Source: Ascaphus truei (lineage: Eukaryota > Chordata > Amphibia > Anura > Ascaphidae). From it: 64,000 nucleotides of DNA. The DNA is taken from the NCBI GenBank assembly GCA_036426205.1, contig CM071568.1:117232311-117296310 (forward strand). Reading direction: 5' to 3'. Below are positions 1 through 11,589 of the stretch, one piece after another (position 1 is the stretch's first letter; each line of letters opens with the position of its first letter). The notes beneath the pieces were generated by a model. It searched no databases. It was not told where the DNA came from and saw nothing but the letters and a program-made list of their open reading frames with translations. A program made the position numbers and the translations under genes.

Positions 1-483
1 CCTAACAACGGTGTCCCAACAGCAATCGCGGTGTATCTGTATTGCAGATTGTACCTAACAGATAGATCTCGTAAAGAGAATAGGTAGGGAATAAAAAAGG
101 AAAAACAGGGATAGTGTAAAACCTTTTAATAAAATGTAACGAAAAATAAAAAAGTTGGTATCCAACTCACATTCTGTGAGTTAAAATATAAGCAGTTGAG
201 AGTAGTAGCGAGTCTCTCACACTCGGTTATCAGAGGATGCCGGTTACCAGCACAGTTCACTCGGGCGGTTACTTCCGCATCACGTGGCCCGGCTCTCGCG
301 AGATTCTGTCTCTGAAGTTAAGGATACACTGCCTTGGCTCCGTGGTGAGGAATCAATCTCTCGGCGTGTCTCTCCACTGCTCCTAAAAACGCCTGCCCTA
401 CGCGTTTCTCCACTTCGAAGTGCAGCTAGGTAAAAAGAAACCATAAACATACATATAAGTTTTATAATTGCTGCATAGGCAGA

Positions 484-484
<1 letters not shown>
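1..484. other. Intergenic, unassigned repeat-like DNA
   Basis: No gene is recognised. The segment from about 230 to 430 is GC- and CpG-richer than its surroundings. On the minus strand at about 388-432 there is a GAAACGCG block beside a short hairpin and CCTA/TAGG flanks, resembling the 3' half of the hammerheads elsewhere in the window, but the CUGANGA half of the core is not intact. It may be the worn end of a Penelope-like element. Confidence 0.3.

Positions 485-530
<46 letters not shown>
485..530. repeat. (CA)n-(TA)n microsatellite
   Basis: A short CA run is followed directly by about 15 TA units. Peptides of alternating Tyr and Ile read across it are artefacts of the repeat. Confidence 0.9.
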
Positions 531-531
<1 letters not shown>

Positions 532-605
532 GTAGAGGTATCAGTACCGTGTTAGCCGAGCTTCAATAATCAAAAAATAAATAGATGATACCGTTCTGTG
601 GCTAA

Positions 606-660
606 CGAAATGCTTTTATTTGTGCGAGCTTTCGAGATACACTGATCTCTTCTTCCGACG
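606..660 (-). ncRNA. Degenerate hammerhead-like motif
   Basis: Read on the minus strand there is a CGGAAGA box (canonical CUGANGA, with U4 changed to G), then a 5-bp hairpin GAGAT/ATCTC with a six-base loop, then GAAAGCTC. This is the order of core box, stem II and GAAA seen in hammerhead ribozymes of Penelope-like elements. No convincing stem I is visible, so it is probably inactive. Confidence 0.35.
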
Positions 661-1731
661 ATGTTACAATGAATGAAGCAAAAGGTAAACTTAAAAACAG
701 TGTCTCTTGGAATGTTATCTGTGCTGTTCCTTCCCCCGGTGTGGATGTGTTTTATGGCTGGAGGTGTCAAAGGGTAACTGAAAGCAAGTGAAGAAAGAGT
801 GTGTATGTGTATCAGTGTGAATAAAAATGAATGGAGAGCCCACAGTATATACAGTGCTTTACACAAGGTGTAATTAACTTTCGTTAATTCTACGAAACTA
901 GTTGGATGTAACATTCTATTGCCTTATATCTGCTTACATTGGCCTTTGTCTATGTGTTGGCCTGTCCTGTTTTTATTTCATCCTGTGTGCTGTTTTGGAC
1001 ACTTGTGAGAGACTTTGTAAGACTGTTCAAACTTCCCTATTGAATCCACCACTGCTGTGAAGACAGCAGCAAGCTGCGTTTTAACCTCTGTGCAGAGGAT
1101 ACACCTGCCGAGGTACAGGAGCAGCTTCATATCGGCTAGGAAGCAGGAGCGATTTCACCGAGCCCCAGTACCAGCTGCTGAACCTGGCTGCATGAAGGGA
1201 AATCCCCTTGGGAGTGAAAAGACTGACGTCCTGCCCCAGAATCAACTGAGCTGCAGCAGCAGAGGGAAGCAAGCACCTGAATCTACAGCTAACAGCCGAG
1301 TGGTAAACAGTGTGATACACACTACATGCCTTTTACCAACCTTTTTTTATGTACGCAGATATATTACCCCCTTTTTAATTCTATAATATATTGTTGAATT
1401 TGCTTCACTATTTGGCGTTGTGCGCTGTTTTCTTTTGTTTCCATTCTCTTAGTGTGTGTGGGGTGCTGAGCCACCCCTGCGTTTACAGCTGCAGACGCCA
1501 TTATCCCCAACACGGTTATGTGGCACTTATTATTTAATGTTTAATTTTCTCACTGTGGGAGTTGTGGTTTAATTTTTTATATATTTTTTATCACTAAATT
1601 GATGGTATAGTCACTGTACTGTATATATTTATACATTTAAACTTTATAGGTAGTTAGGTAGTAGCGCACAGTTTTGTTTTTTGCTTTATGACGTATGTTG
1701 TTATACAGACGAGACCACGAGTATTCTAAAG
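661..1731. other. Intergenic, no gene recognised
   Basis: Low-complexity, mostly AT-rich sequence. An open frame on the plus strand at 1057-1386 has no domain I recognise and no flanking gene signals. Repeat origin seems likely but no family can be named. Confidence 0.4.
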
Positions 1732-1953
1732 CTTGCCTTAAACTAGCCCGGTTACATTCTGGGTATGTGCTGGGTGTAACCTGGCTAGTTTAAGGCAAGT
1801 TTAAGGCATTTCCGCATTGGCTAATGACCCATAGGATTAACACAGCAGTGGTCCCTGGCACTCCCATTCAGTTTGAATGGGACTGCCAGGGACCCCGCTG
1901 TTAATCTGATGGGCCATTAATCAATGCAGAAATGCTGGGTCTAGTTTAAGGCA
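1732..1953. repeat. Foldback (double hairpin) element
   Basis: Two nested inverted repeats sit side by side. 1732-1756 pairs with 1775-1799 (24 of 25 positions, 18-base spacer). 1814-1870 pairs with 1871-1926 with almost no loop and a few mismatches. The block ends with a third copy of the TAGTTTAAGGCA motif at about 1940-1952, inverted relative to the start. This is the shape of a non-autonomous foldback DNA element of about 220 bp. No flanking duplication was established. Confidence 0.6.
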
Positions 1954-2655
1954 TGTATGCAGCATGTACCTGGGTGTACCTGGGTCTTTTTGGCGATTGC
2001 CACTGGTTTGTGTTAGAATAACCATGGGCACTACATTACGTCTTGTACGTCTCCCTCCTCTGCTCCAGCCAGCAGGGCTTTAAATCAGCTTCTACCATTG
2101 GAGCATCTCATATATGCCTCTTTCTCCCTTTCCCCCACCATTCTCTCCATCTCTCTCGCTCACACTCTTTCCCCCCCCCCCCCCCCCATATTACACTTGC
2201 CCCTGCTCCCACTGGCCACACACACAATTCCCTCACCACACATAAATTGTTCTGTTAAGGGGTAGTTTTGCCTACTTGATGATGGCGTGCACCATTTTAC
2301 ATTCAGGCCTGATATTTTTTAGATGGGCATAGTCTTGCTATTTTGGTGTCCATATTGACCCAATGGATGTGTAGGCTCACATACTTTTTATCGCTGTTAT
2401 CAGGGGATATGGGGCAATAGTATGTAGTATTCATTTTAATGAAATGAATGAATGTTGGAGATATCTGGAAAAATATCTTTTTTTTTTCCTTTCTGACTTC
2501 TGATATTATATCTTGGCCACATGATATCCAATCTACCCGAGTCGGGTACCAATAAAAAGCTCAATGTGTGCTGGAACCCCCCCCCCCCCCCCCAACATAT
2601 TGTTTTCATAGGTTAATACTGTATTAAGCAGATCAAGGGTATCGCACTTAAAGAA
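1954..2655. other. Intergenic with two poly-C tracts
   Basis: No gene is seen. Homopolymer C runs lie at 2171-2187 and 2577-2593. A TC/CA-rich stretch at 2100-2250 gives a spurious open frame. Confidence 0.5.
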
Positions 2656-4135
2656 ATGTATACATAGTTACATGAGATTGAAGAGAGACATACGTCCATC
2701 AAGTTCAACCTATGGTGAATTTAGACGACAGATACTTTATCCTATATCCGTAGTTACAGTATATTGATCCAGATTAAGGCAAACCAAAATCCCCAGTGAA
2801 ATATCATCCAATGATATCTCATAAGGGGGGAAATAAATTCATTCCTGACTCCAAATATTGGCAATTAGATTACTCCCCTGGATCAACATCCTTCCCATGT
2901 TTACTTATTTGGTATATCCCTGAATACCTTTCTTTTCTAAAAAGATGTCCAAGAATTTTTTTGAAGATATATATTGTATCTACCATCACAGTCTCCATGG
3001 ATAATGAATTCCACATTTTAACTGTCCTTACTGTAAAGAACACTTTCCTTTATTGCTGGTGAAATCTCATTTTCTCCAACCTTAAGGGATGGCCCCGAGT
3101 CCTTTGTACTGCCCTTGTGATGAATATTTATTTTGAAAGCTCCTTGAACTGCCCCGGAATATTTTTGTAAATAGTTATCATATCCCCTCTTAGATGCCTC
3201 TTTTCCAATGTAACAAATCTAATTTAGTTAGTCTCTCCTCATAAATCAGATTATCCATCCCATTTATTAATTTGGTAGCTTTTCTCTGCACTTTCTCTAG
3301 TTCTAGAATGTATTTTTTATGGAGTGGTGCCCAAAATTGTACTCCATATTCAAGATGTGGTCTTACTAATGCTTTATAAAGGGGCATAATTATGTTTACT
3401 TCCCTTCTATCCATTGCCCGTTTAATGCAAGATAAGATCTTGTTTACCTTTGTAGCTACCTCATGACTTTGGGCACTATTGCTAAGCCTTCTGTCTACAA
3501 GCACTACTAAATCCTTCTTCTTCAAGGATTCCCCTAATGTATCCCCATTCAATTTGTAAATCACCTATTTGTTCTTGTTTCCGAAATGCATAACCTTACA
3601 TGTATCTGTATTAAACCTCATCTGCCATTTACCTGCCCAAGTTTCCAGTCAATCCAAGTCCTTCTGGAGAGAAATGACATTCTACTCTGATTTCACTACC
3701 TTACGCAATTTAGTGTCATCAGCAAAGATGGAGACTGTGCTCTCTGTCAACCTCAAGGTCATTAATAAACAAGCCAAAAAGCAGGGGTCCCAGTACCAAT
3801 CCTTAAGGTACTCCACTCACAACTTTAGCCCAACCTGAAAAAGTCCCATTTAGGACAACTCTCTGTTGTCTGTCCTTCAGTTTTCAATCCAGGTGCAAAT
3901 ATTTTTAGTGAGTCCAATTTGCTTTATTTTGTACACTAACTTCTGTGATAAGCCTTTGCAAAATCTAAGTAGACCACATCAACTGCATTACCCTGGTCTA
4001 AATTCCTACTTGCCTCCTCAAAGAAACTAATAAGGTCCGTTTGGCACGACCTATCCTTCATAAATCCATGCTGACTATTACTAATACTTTTGTTTATGAG
4101 ACGTTTGAAAAGCTGCGTGGCCACACAGGTGACAA
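2656..4135 (-). mobile_element. CR1/L2-type LINE, 3' part, inverted and decayed
   Basis: A non-LTR retrotransposon fragment on the minus strand, closely related to the copy at 53892-55274. Its 3' end is at the low-coordinate side, where the reverse complement ends in GTTGAACTTGATGGACGTATG followed by a TAACTATGTA-like tail. In coding order, 4090-3940 encodes the RT region with a GFMKDRSCQTDL-like motif and LDFAKAY. Near 3735-3710 is the catalytic FADDTKL box. 3564-3190 encodes the region after the palm with RPHLEYGVQFWAP. The reading frame is broken at several points. The 5' part (endonuclease) is absent, as is usual for 5'-truncated LINE copies. The clade assignment (CR1 versus L2 group) is from motif style only. 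Confidence 0.8.
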
Positions 4136-4339
4136 ACACCCTTGGCACTGAAGGGGTTAAGTCGCTCACTTGACCGTAAAGCAAGGAGATAGTCAATATT
4201 ATTTTATTTATAAAATGTTTTACCAGGAGGTAATACATTGAGTTACCTCTCGTTTTCAAGTATGTCCTGGGCACAGAGTTATGGTGACATGGTTACAAAT
4301 ACACAGTTACATTAGGTGATATTAAATCTGCTGCTTCTT

Positions 4340-4649
4340 AGGCCGTGATTATACAGAAAAACGCATGTGGCATCGCATGTAGCGGCAGAGCCAAAACAAG
4401 TAGCACAAATCCAATGAAACTGTTCATACCGATGGTGATGGTCGCAGAGCGCCGTACTGCAAAGCGGGCGGCTGGGTAGGAGATTGCCAAATTTAGGGGT
4501 TTTTTTGCAACGGTCGTGTCACGTGAGCGGTTCAGCCAATGAGGGCAACCGCCCACTGCCACGCCCCCTCTGCCCTGTCTCCCTGGTATAACCAAGATGC
4601 TGCTCGGCGGCAGCGCAGTGACGTCACAGAATTGGTATAATCACAGCCT
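4340..4649. mobile_element. Small inverted-terminal-repeat DNA element (MITE)
   Basis: The ends are inverted copies: AGGCCGTGATTATAC at 4340-4354 and GTATAATCACAGCCT at 4635-4649, matching at 14 of 15 positions. The interior is about 280 bp, relatively CpG-rich, with no coding capacity. The terminal motif resembles that of the element at 60147-60383, suggesting one superfamily. No target duplication is clear. Confidence 0.6.
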
Positions 4650-5323
4650 TTGGCTATCCCAAACATTACATTCATTGCAATGGGCCTTATGATAGACTGG
4701 CAATTATTTGGGTATTCATATTGCTGATCAATTAGGAAAATTGCTTCCCTTCAACATTAAAAAGGAACATTCCCAAATGCTTTTGTGTATAGAGTATATA
4801 CATGCATTTTACTATCTATGAAGGACCACTAAAATCCCCTGGGTATCAATTTATTCTCTGAATAAATACACAAGCCTTGTATCCTAATAATTCCTCTGAG
4901 CTTTCATCTTCTTAAGAAATGTAGTTAAATTGAAAAAGATTGTTTGCCGTTTTCTCAAATTCAGTAGTGCATTTATGATGCATTCTGTATCAAGCCAGAC
5001 GTAATGTTCCATGTAATTGCTGCAATTTACAGAATCTTTATACAAATTTTACACTGTGCATGTATTACTCAAAGGATATTGCCATCTTTTTGTACAATAT
5101 ATTTATATTTTAGAAGATAAAGGAGAAATGTAGTTAACTCCGACAGCGCCAGAGTGCTCCAGCAGCTCCTGACAAATCAGAGAAAGGTATTGCAGGCCCC
5201 TCTGGCATCAAAAGGATTGAAAAAAATGTAGCAAAGAAAAAACAAAATGGCATACAATATGTTCTTATGTTGTGCTAGTTTAATACCATCATGACATAAA
5301 CCTTAATTTATAATACAACCTTG
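4650..5323. other. Intergenic, nothing recognised
   Basis: AT-rich sequence without recognisable genes, terminal repeats or RNA motifs. Confidence 0.5.
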
Positions 5324-5432
5324 TTGGTTATGGTAACCAGAAATTGTAATACTGTGCCAACATAATAAAAGTATTCTGATTCTGCTCCCTGTAGTCTGGC
5401 ACAGTATTACAATTTCTGTTTACCATAACCAA
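5324..5432. repeat. 36-bp inverted repeat
   Basis: 5324-5359 and 5397-5432 are near-perfect inverted copies separated by 37 bases, giving a long hairpin. It lies just outside the larger inverted repeat that starts at 5445. Confidence 0.7.
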
Positions 5433-5444
5433 CACGGTTGTCCT

Positions 5445-5460
5445 GACCCTAGATGCCAAC

Positions 5461-5507
<47 letters not shown>

Positions 5508-6006
5508 TTATTTTATATATATATATATATATACAGCTTAACCCCGTTATAGCACGGTCCTCGGGGGCCACCCGTGACCACTGCGTTATAAACGGGGTCA
5601 CAGAAACAAAATGGCCTTCAAAAAAAAAAATATAAAAAAATTTTTTGTGTTCGTACTGTGTCCGCCGGAGGGGGAAAGCTGAGAACTCTCCCAGCATTCC
5701 CAGACCCGGTGGGGCAGCGGCAACAGCACACAGCACTTACCCGGCATCTGGCAGCTCTTCTCCCTGTCTCTGGTTCCTGCTTCTGCTTCCATCTTGCGAG
5801 AGCAAGCTCCCTTAAAGAAACAGTGTGTCTCTGTGTGTGTGTATTTGACTGTGTGTCAGTGTGCTGTGAGTATGTGCAGTGTACTGTGAGTGTGTGCAGT
5901 GTGCTGTGAGTGTGTGCAGTGTGTGCTGTGAGTGTGTGAAGTGTGCTGTGAGTGTGTGCAGTGTGCTGTGAGTGTATGCAGTATGCTGTGAATGTATGCA
6001 GTGTGC

Positions 6007-6088
<82 letters not shown>

Positions 6089-6332
6089 GAGTGTACGTGG
6101 TGTGTGCAGTGTGGCAGTGAGGTTGGTCAGTGAGTATGTGTGTGCAGTGAGTGAGTGGTTGCAAAAAAAAATTTAAAAAACTTTTTTTTTTTAAATAAAT
6201 TCGGGTCCAACGCTCAAACCGCATTATAGTGGATCCGCGTTTTATATATATATTTATTATTATATGTATTATTATAGATATAGTATATAATATATATATA
6301 ATAATATATAAATGATGTTGGCATCTAGGGTC
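5445..6332. repeat. Composite repeat between 18-bp inverted termini, with TA and TG microsatellites
   Basis: The 18-mer at 5445-5462 is repeated as its reverse complement at 6315-6332. Between them lie TA microsatellites (about 5463-5532 and 6242-6312), a CpG-rich block with a CCCCGTTATAG-type motif (5540-5600) that recurs in the same orientation near 6218, a GT/GTGCTGTGAGT minisatellite (5822-6010), and a pure GT run of about 70 bases (6012-6084). No coding sequence is credible. Open frames here encode only repeat-derived Cys-Val or His-Thr runs. Confidence 0.6.
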
Positions 6333-7189
6333 GGGACTCTAGACAATTTGGTAACAGGATCCAAGTAGTTAAATCTCAGACACACAGCCTCCGTCCCAGA
6401 GATTGACCATGTATAAGAAACAGGATAGGGAAACAATATAGTGTAAAATTGTTTCATTTAAAAATATATAAGAAACCTTGACAGGTATTACACTGATACT
6501 CTATGGGCCTCATGCAGTTTGCGCCAATAGAAAAAATCGCCAGGGTTTTTAAATCTCTATTTTTTATAGCGTTGCTATCACGGTATTCAAAGCCCAAATC
6601 CAGTGGATACAACACATTTGCAAACATGGCGAGTTGCTGGCGACTAGATGATCGGCCCTCTGAAAAGGGCTCACCCGGTGAGTTGATTTTGCTGTAGAGA
6701 GAGAGAGCCGCCTCTCTTTCTGCACAAATCTCGCCCGAAATAAAAATATTTTATTTTAAATTTTATTACTAGTATATGGTAGCAGAGGGGTCTGCGGAGC
6801 AGAACTGCATTGATTTCAGGTCCGGGGACCCCCTGTTTCCCGAGATACAGGCCCCGTTATGGGGGTGCCGGTATCTCCTATGCATTGAAATGTTCCGGTC
6901 AAGTGGCGCGAGACATTTGCATGGTTGTGCTTCATTTCCCTTTTACAAAAAGGAGAAAGAGCGCAAATATCCAATAGACAAATAATGCCCCTGAGTTGAT
7001 ATACAATGAGACAGATAAGTAACCCCTATTAGAGCTGCATTATTATCCATAGTCAAATGCATTAACAGTTATATATTCATTGTCCAAGTGCGTTCATGTA
7101 TATTTTTGTAGCACATTTATTTATCACGTAATCACAACAGCACACATCTCTCTTTTGAGCTGCGGTTCCCTTTATAATAATATAATATA
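6333..7189. other. Intergenic, no gene recognised
   Basis: A moderately repetitive-looking segment with a short AGAG run near 6700. No domain, terminal repeat or RNA gene can be supported. Confidence 0.4.
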
Positions 7190-7830
7190 TATATGTTAAA
7201 AATGGTTTATTGATGAAAAAAGTGACACTGTGTGCTGCTCAATTGGTGCAATGTCACTTTCCCAGAATCCTTGCTGCAGTGAAGATGCTGTAAGCGGGTG
7301 AATAAATGGGGAAGGTGGGGTTGCAGACCTGCCTAAGACATGCCAGATTGAGCATACACTATATTTGCATATTGCTTTCCTGTGGAGGGTTTTTGTCACT
7401 ATTTTTTACTCACCATAACTTAACTATCAGTATTATGGTTTAGCCTATCCCAAAGCCGTCTCTCTTGCCCTCCTTGCATTCCCATTAAAAATCAACCCCC
7501 AACCTGATGAGACCCATCAAGGTCTGAACAAACCGCTGTCTGTGGGTGGTTTTCTGGGTATGCTGCAACCTTCAAACCCTGGGCGTGACATCCAAGCACA
7601 ATGTGCCCGACAAAGCTTAAAACCTAGAGGAACCATGTGAAAAAAAATGGTTTATTTGAGGAAAGAGTGACACGTGATGCTCATTTCTGCATAAGTATAT
7701 TCGCGCCAGAATCCCTTGCTGCAGTGGAAGTGACTGAAATTATGCTGGGGTGATAATGAGGGAACAGGTGGGTTCAGACACTGCCTAATACATGGCAGAT
7801 GAAGGGGCGATCACATATTTGCTATATAGA
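7190..7830 (+). mobile_element. Hammerhead-bearing repeat unit, PLE-terminal/retrozyme-like
   Basis: This carries the same unit as 13741-15230: a segment with AGAATCCTTGCTGCAGTG and TGCATATTGC, then a hammerhead motif, then GTGGGTGGTTTTCTGGGTATGC, then the start of a second unit at about 7621. The hammerhead at 7504-7546 keeps CTGATGA, the GACC/GGTC stem II and the GCTGTC-TGTGGG end, but GAAA is replaced by TGAACAA with extra bases. Tandem partial units joined through a hammerhead are what is known for PLE termini and for retrozymes. No coding sequence is present. Confidence 0.55.
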
Positions 7831-7963
7831 TATAAAAAATTATATATCTAAATACATAATATATAGAAACCAACCGATCTTCCCATATAGAGAAGGCACA
7901 AAAGCATGCAACACTCAGATAAGCAAAAAGACATTTATTAGCAGTTTACAAAACAGCACACTA

Positions 7964-8018
7964 TACACCCCAACGTTTCGGGATTCGGAGGCCTAGCAGG
8001 ACCTTCCTCAGAGGGTGT
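7964..8018 (-). ncRNA. Hammerhead ribozyme motif (PLE type)
   Basis: On the minus strand: stem I strand ACACCCT, core CTGAGGA (complement of 8005-8011), a stem II hairpin, GAAA, a short CGTT segment, then GGGGTGT, which pairs with the 5' stem I strand over six bases. Stem II is weak (about 2-3 bp visible). It is followed on the element-sense side by a C/T-rich block (complement of 8600-8720) like that in the 3' ends of PLE copies here. Confidence 0.55.
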
Positions 8019-9640
8019 GCTTAACCAGACAATGACACCCCAGAGAACAATATACCCCAATAGTTCACCCTGTGATGGACATTAGAGGCATCTTAATTGT
8101 TAACATCCTGTAAAGTAGCTCCACGAGTGCATCAGTGTATGAGGTAGTACTGCGCGACGGGAGCGGGCATCTTGGAAAGCAGGAAACAGAGCAATGTTAT
8201 GCTATCCTCAATGGGCCCGATAAACACAGGGCTCCCCCGGTGGACAAAAAATCCCTACACTGGCGTCCCAAAATGTGTGCTAGGAAGTCGCATGGGTGGC
8301 GTCATAAGTTCCTGGGAAGATCATCTCAAAGTAAAGTTGCGCATAGTGCTAAGGCTCTCTGCCCACCAGAACTCAACGCCGATCTGGTACCCAACGCACC
8401 CACAAACCTGAGGCCGGCCGGGGCTCGCGCCATGCCGCACCTCCTACGCATACAGTACTACGAAGAGCGCCAACCCTTCCATGTTCAATGTGGCAAATCA
8501 GTGTGGCAGCATCGCCTAAAGAAAATGCAGTGAAGGAACAGTGGAAGTTCAACACTAGGAAAGGGGAATAAAACAATTTCCAGAGTCTGAGTGGTGACTG
8601 TATTAGATGGGTCGCGGTGTGGGAGAGCGGGAGGGGAGGGCAACGGGGGTAGGGAGGGAGGGGCAAGGGAGGGAGGGAAGGACAAGAACGTGAGGGGAGG
8701 TATAGCAAAACATACATATAAATTAGGCAATGTAAATGGCATACTGTTATATTAAGTAAATATCAGTCACTGCAGCAAACCTTGCGGTACAATATTGCCA
8801 AAGGTCCTCCTCCTGGGCAGATGGAAAACCGTAATTAATAGACATCTATGGCATATACTGAAGATAACGGCACAGAAAAAAATTCAAAAGATTCCGAATC
8901 ACATCACAAAACATCCTAATTTTGAATCTTCATTAGTCCTGCGCGGAGCCAATTGTGTGCAGTTCATAAATCATGAGCGAGTTTGAAGTTGTAACAGCAA
9001 TTTTGCCCTGTCTCCCTCCACGGGGGGGCAGGGGGCGGGCAAGCTGTCTTGGCCTGATGGGCAGGGTGATAAGAGCATCGAGCGTTGCACAAACTCTGCT
9101 TGTAATCTTTAAAAATGTCTCATAATGTCTCGCTACCAAAAACGCCAATCAAAAAAAAACAAAAAATAACCGGGTGTTGCAGTTTTGAGATCCTCCAATT
9201 ATTCGTAACTGTCACGTAATTGCCTTCCTGATGGGAGGATAGACGGTGCAGTTCAATAAGACACGCTCCTCCCTTCACATACGTGATGGTTTTAAATTAG
9301 TTATTAAAAAAATTAGCATATAGATATCAATCAACCACTTAATCAGGGGTGGTCAACACATTACAAGAATGGACAACGCGGATGATTATAAAAACGAATT
9401 TTATCTCACGTTTCTGTAATCCTTTATTTTAATGGCTTTTTCTTCTTCAGCTTGTGGGGATTGCACACAGCTTTTCCCTTTTTCCCCAAAATCTGTTTTG
9501 ACAGTTTTATTATACAGCGCATGACATTCTCTGTGGTACAACACCGGAGTGTTGTCTCAAGAGCACAAACATTTCGTAAAGGGGGCTGGCATACTTGGAT
9601 ACCCCGCAGCCGGATCTAATCTCTCTGCCATGTGTCAAAT
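8019..9640. other. Unassigned, possibly a decayed PLE 3' region
   Basis: Several short open frames occur on both strands but none shows a domain. A G/A-rich block at 8600-8710 resembles the purine-rich blocks next to PLE copies at 17040-17170, 38405-38470 and 41060-41130. With the minus-strand hammerhead at 7964 this hints at a worn PLE end in minus orientation. I could not find a GIY-YIG endonuclease in the expected place. Confidence 0.3.
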
Positions 9641-11345
9641 GGTCACCTATGGGGTTTCGGTCGCGGATCGTTCGTTTCGTTTTCGGTCGTCGTTTTTTCC
9701 TGTTCTGCGGCCCCCTCTCGTCCTACGAATAATGGTGGTTTTGGTGAAAGACTATTTATTTTTTTCCCAATACACTCTTCTCTTTTTTACAATTCTTTCT
9801 TCTTTGTCTTTGCGTTTTCCCAACGCCGCCCCTTTCGCAAGATAATGCCAGTGTTTCCGTGATACTTCTACAAATAATAACGAAATGATGTGAAGTACTA
9901 AAAAGCTGGTATTAATCCCAAAACGATCTGAAGTGCTGTTTTGGAGGGTTTGGGAATTGAGGAGTTGAAATCCACAGGGAAAACCTTCTTTTTCTTGCGC
10001 TTGCTAAGGCCATGATTGTGATGCCCTCTTTGTGGATTATATACCTCCTTTACCCGATAACCGCTGCAAAGGGTTGCAACGGATGACTGTGAATCGTCGA
10101 TACACTGTAGCTCTTCCAATCCTCCTCTCACACAACTCGATCACTTCCACGGTTCAAAGAACACAGGGGACCGAACCCTCACCGTCCGCCATCTCCCACC
10201 GAAAAGGGTCCTAAACTGGGAGATTAGGGACCGCTAAACCCCCCTCATGGCCGAGAGGTGAAATACGAAGCCATATGCTGAGATCGCCAATGAACAGGCG
10301 ATAACCTCGACACGCAGCGGCGGGGGTACTACCGTGGCTAGAGTTAGAAAGGACGACATATCACCTCAGGGTGGTCGAGATAATAACCTAAAGACAAGGT
10401 GAAGTGAAAAAGGTACAACAATGCCAATAATCACAACATCTACCCACACCGCCGCAGAATTACCTATCCTTTATAGTGGGTTTGAAGTTGAGTAGGGAGC
10501 CTAAACACACCCTGTTGGTGAACAGGTGGAGGTGAAAGGACAACCGGGGGGGACGTTCGTTGAGTACCGCCAGAAGATACCAAAAGGTAAATTCCGGGAT
10601 GGGGGGGGACTGGAAAGGTACGGTAGGTGCTTTAGATAGCGGCTTGCGGTCGTAATCACCCATGCTCCAGACAGCCGATGGTGCTGCAGAGCGAGGAATA
10701 ATTCTGGAATGTCAGACAAACAGTGGTATGAATAGCCTCGGAGGCTGATCCATAGAATGTCAGTACATGGCGCCCCAGAACCCGCAACAGCGCCGTTATC
10801 TCAACCATCCACAAGCTTGGAGGGAGGCGAAGTGATCAATCCCCGGACTTCAGCAACAAAGAAGACGTAAGCCGAGAACCATTCAACGTGCACAGGGACG
10901 CATAACCCGACGAAAATTGGACTCCCCAGGAGGAAGGCGCCTTACGATGAGCCTCTTCGTAACCGCCGTCGGCGGCTCGAACTAAATAAAAGAAAGGGCT
11001 GCCGGTGACGCACCCCTGAAGGAACTCGAGGAGATAGCAGTCAGACGGACGCACACAGCATGTGGCGCGAAGGTACGGCATAAGGCAATCACTCTAGAAA
11101 TGTCAAAGATCCACGAGGGGCGGAGGTGGAAAAAATGTCAACAAAATGGGACGGCGCCTGTGCGGAAATACCCAATAAGATCGCGGATGAACGAGAGCCA
11201 TACCGAGGGAAGCGACAGTGCAACCGCATGCAAAACTCAAAGTCTAGACACCCACACGAGCAAAAACAAAATGCTCCCACTCTGGACAGGAGGATTACGG
11301 ATCGCCATTGTAATCGCAAGCGGCGTCACATAAGCCGATGGTGAT
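9641..11345. other. CpG-richer unassigned segment
   Basis: Base composition differs from the neighbours: many CG dinucleotides and few long A/T runs. Many overlapping open frames of 60-80 codons exist on both strands but none has a recognisable motif. It could be an old element end or an inserted GC-rich element. No promoter or gene start can be supported. Confidence 0.3.
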
Positions 11346-11589
11346 CTTTAACTATACCTCTAATGTTATTAGGATACGCTGCTCTTACCCCTCCTGCCTA
11401 GCTTTCTGTCCTCCCCTACCCGGCCGAGCCAGTCCTCAAAATTGAAATTACGGCAACACCCGGGTTCTTCATAGCAACAAGGTGGTGACTACTGGCCAGA
11501 AGTAGGTGTATTTCTGTCCGTTGCTTTATGATGATCCTTCGTCAGCAGCAGCGGGTAGGTCCCTTGTAACAACAACTGTCAAGAAAGAC

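Noticed and set aside
8135..8533. Plus-strand open frame of 132 codons
   Set aside because: No domain, overlaps other frames on both strands, and lies in what looks like a PLE 3' region.
9641..11345. CpG-richer block considered as a CpG-island promoter
   Set aside because: No downstream exon, start codon context or splice signal ties it to a gene, and it sits among element relics.
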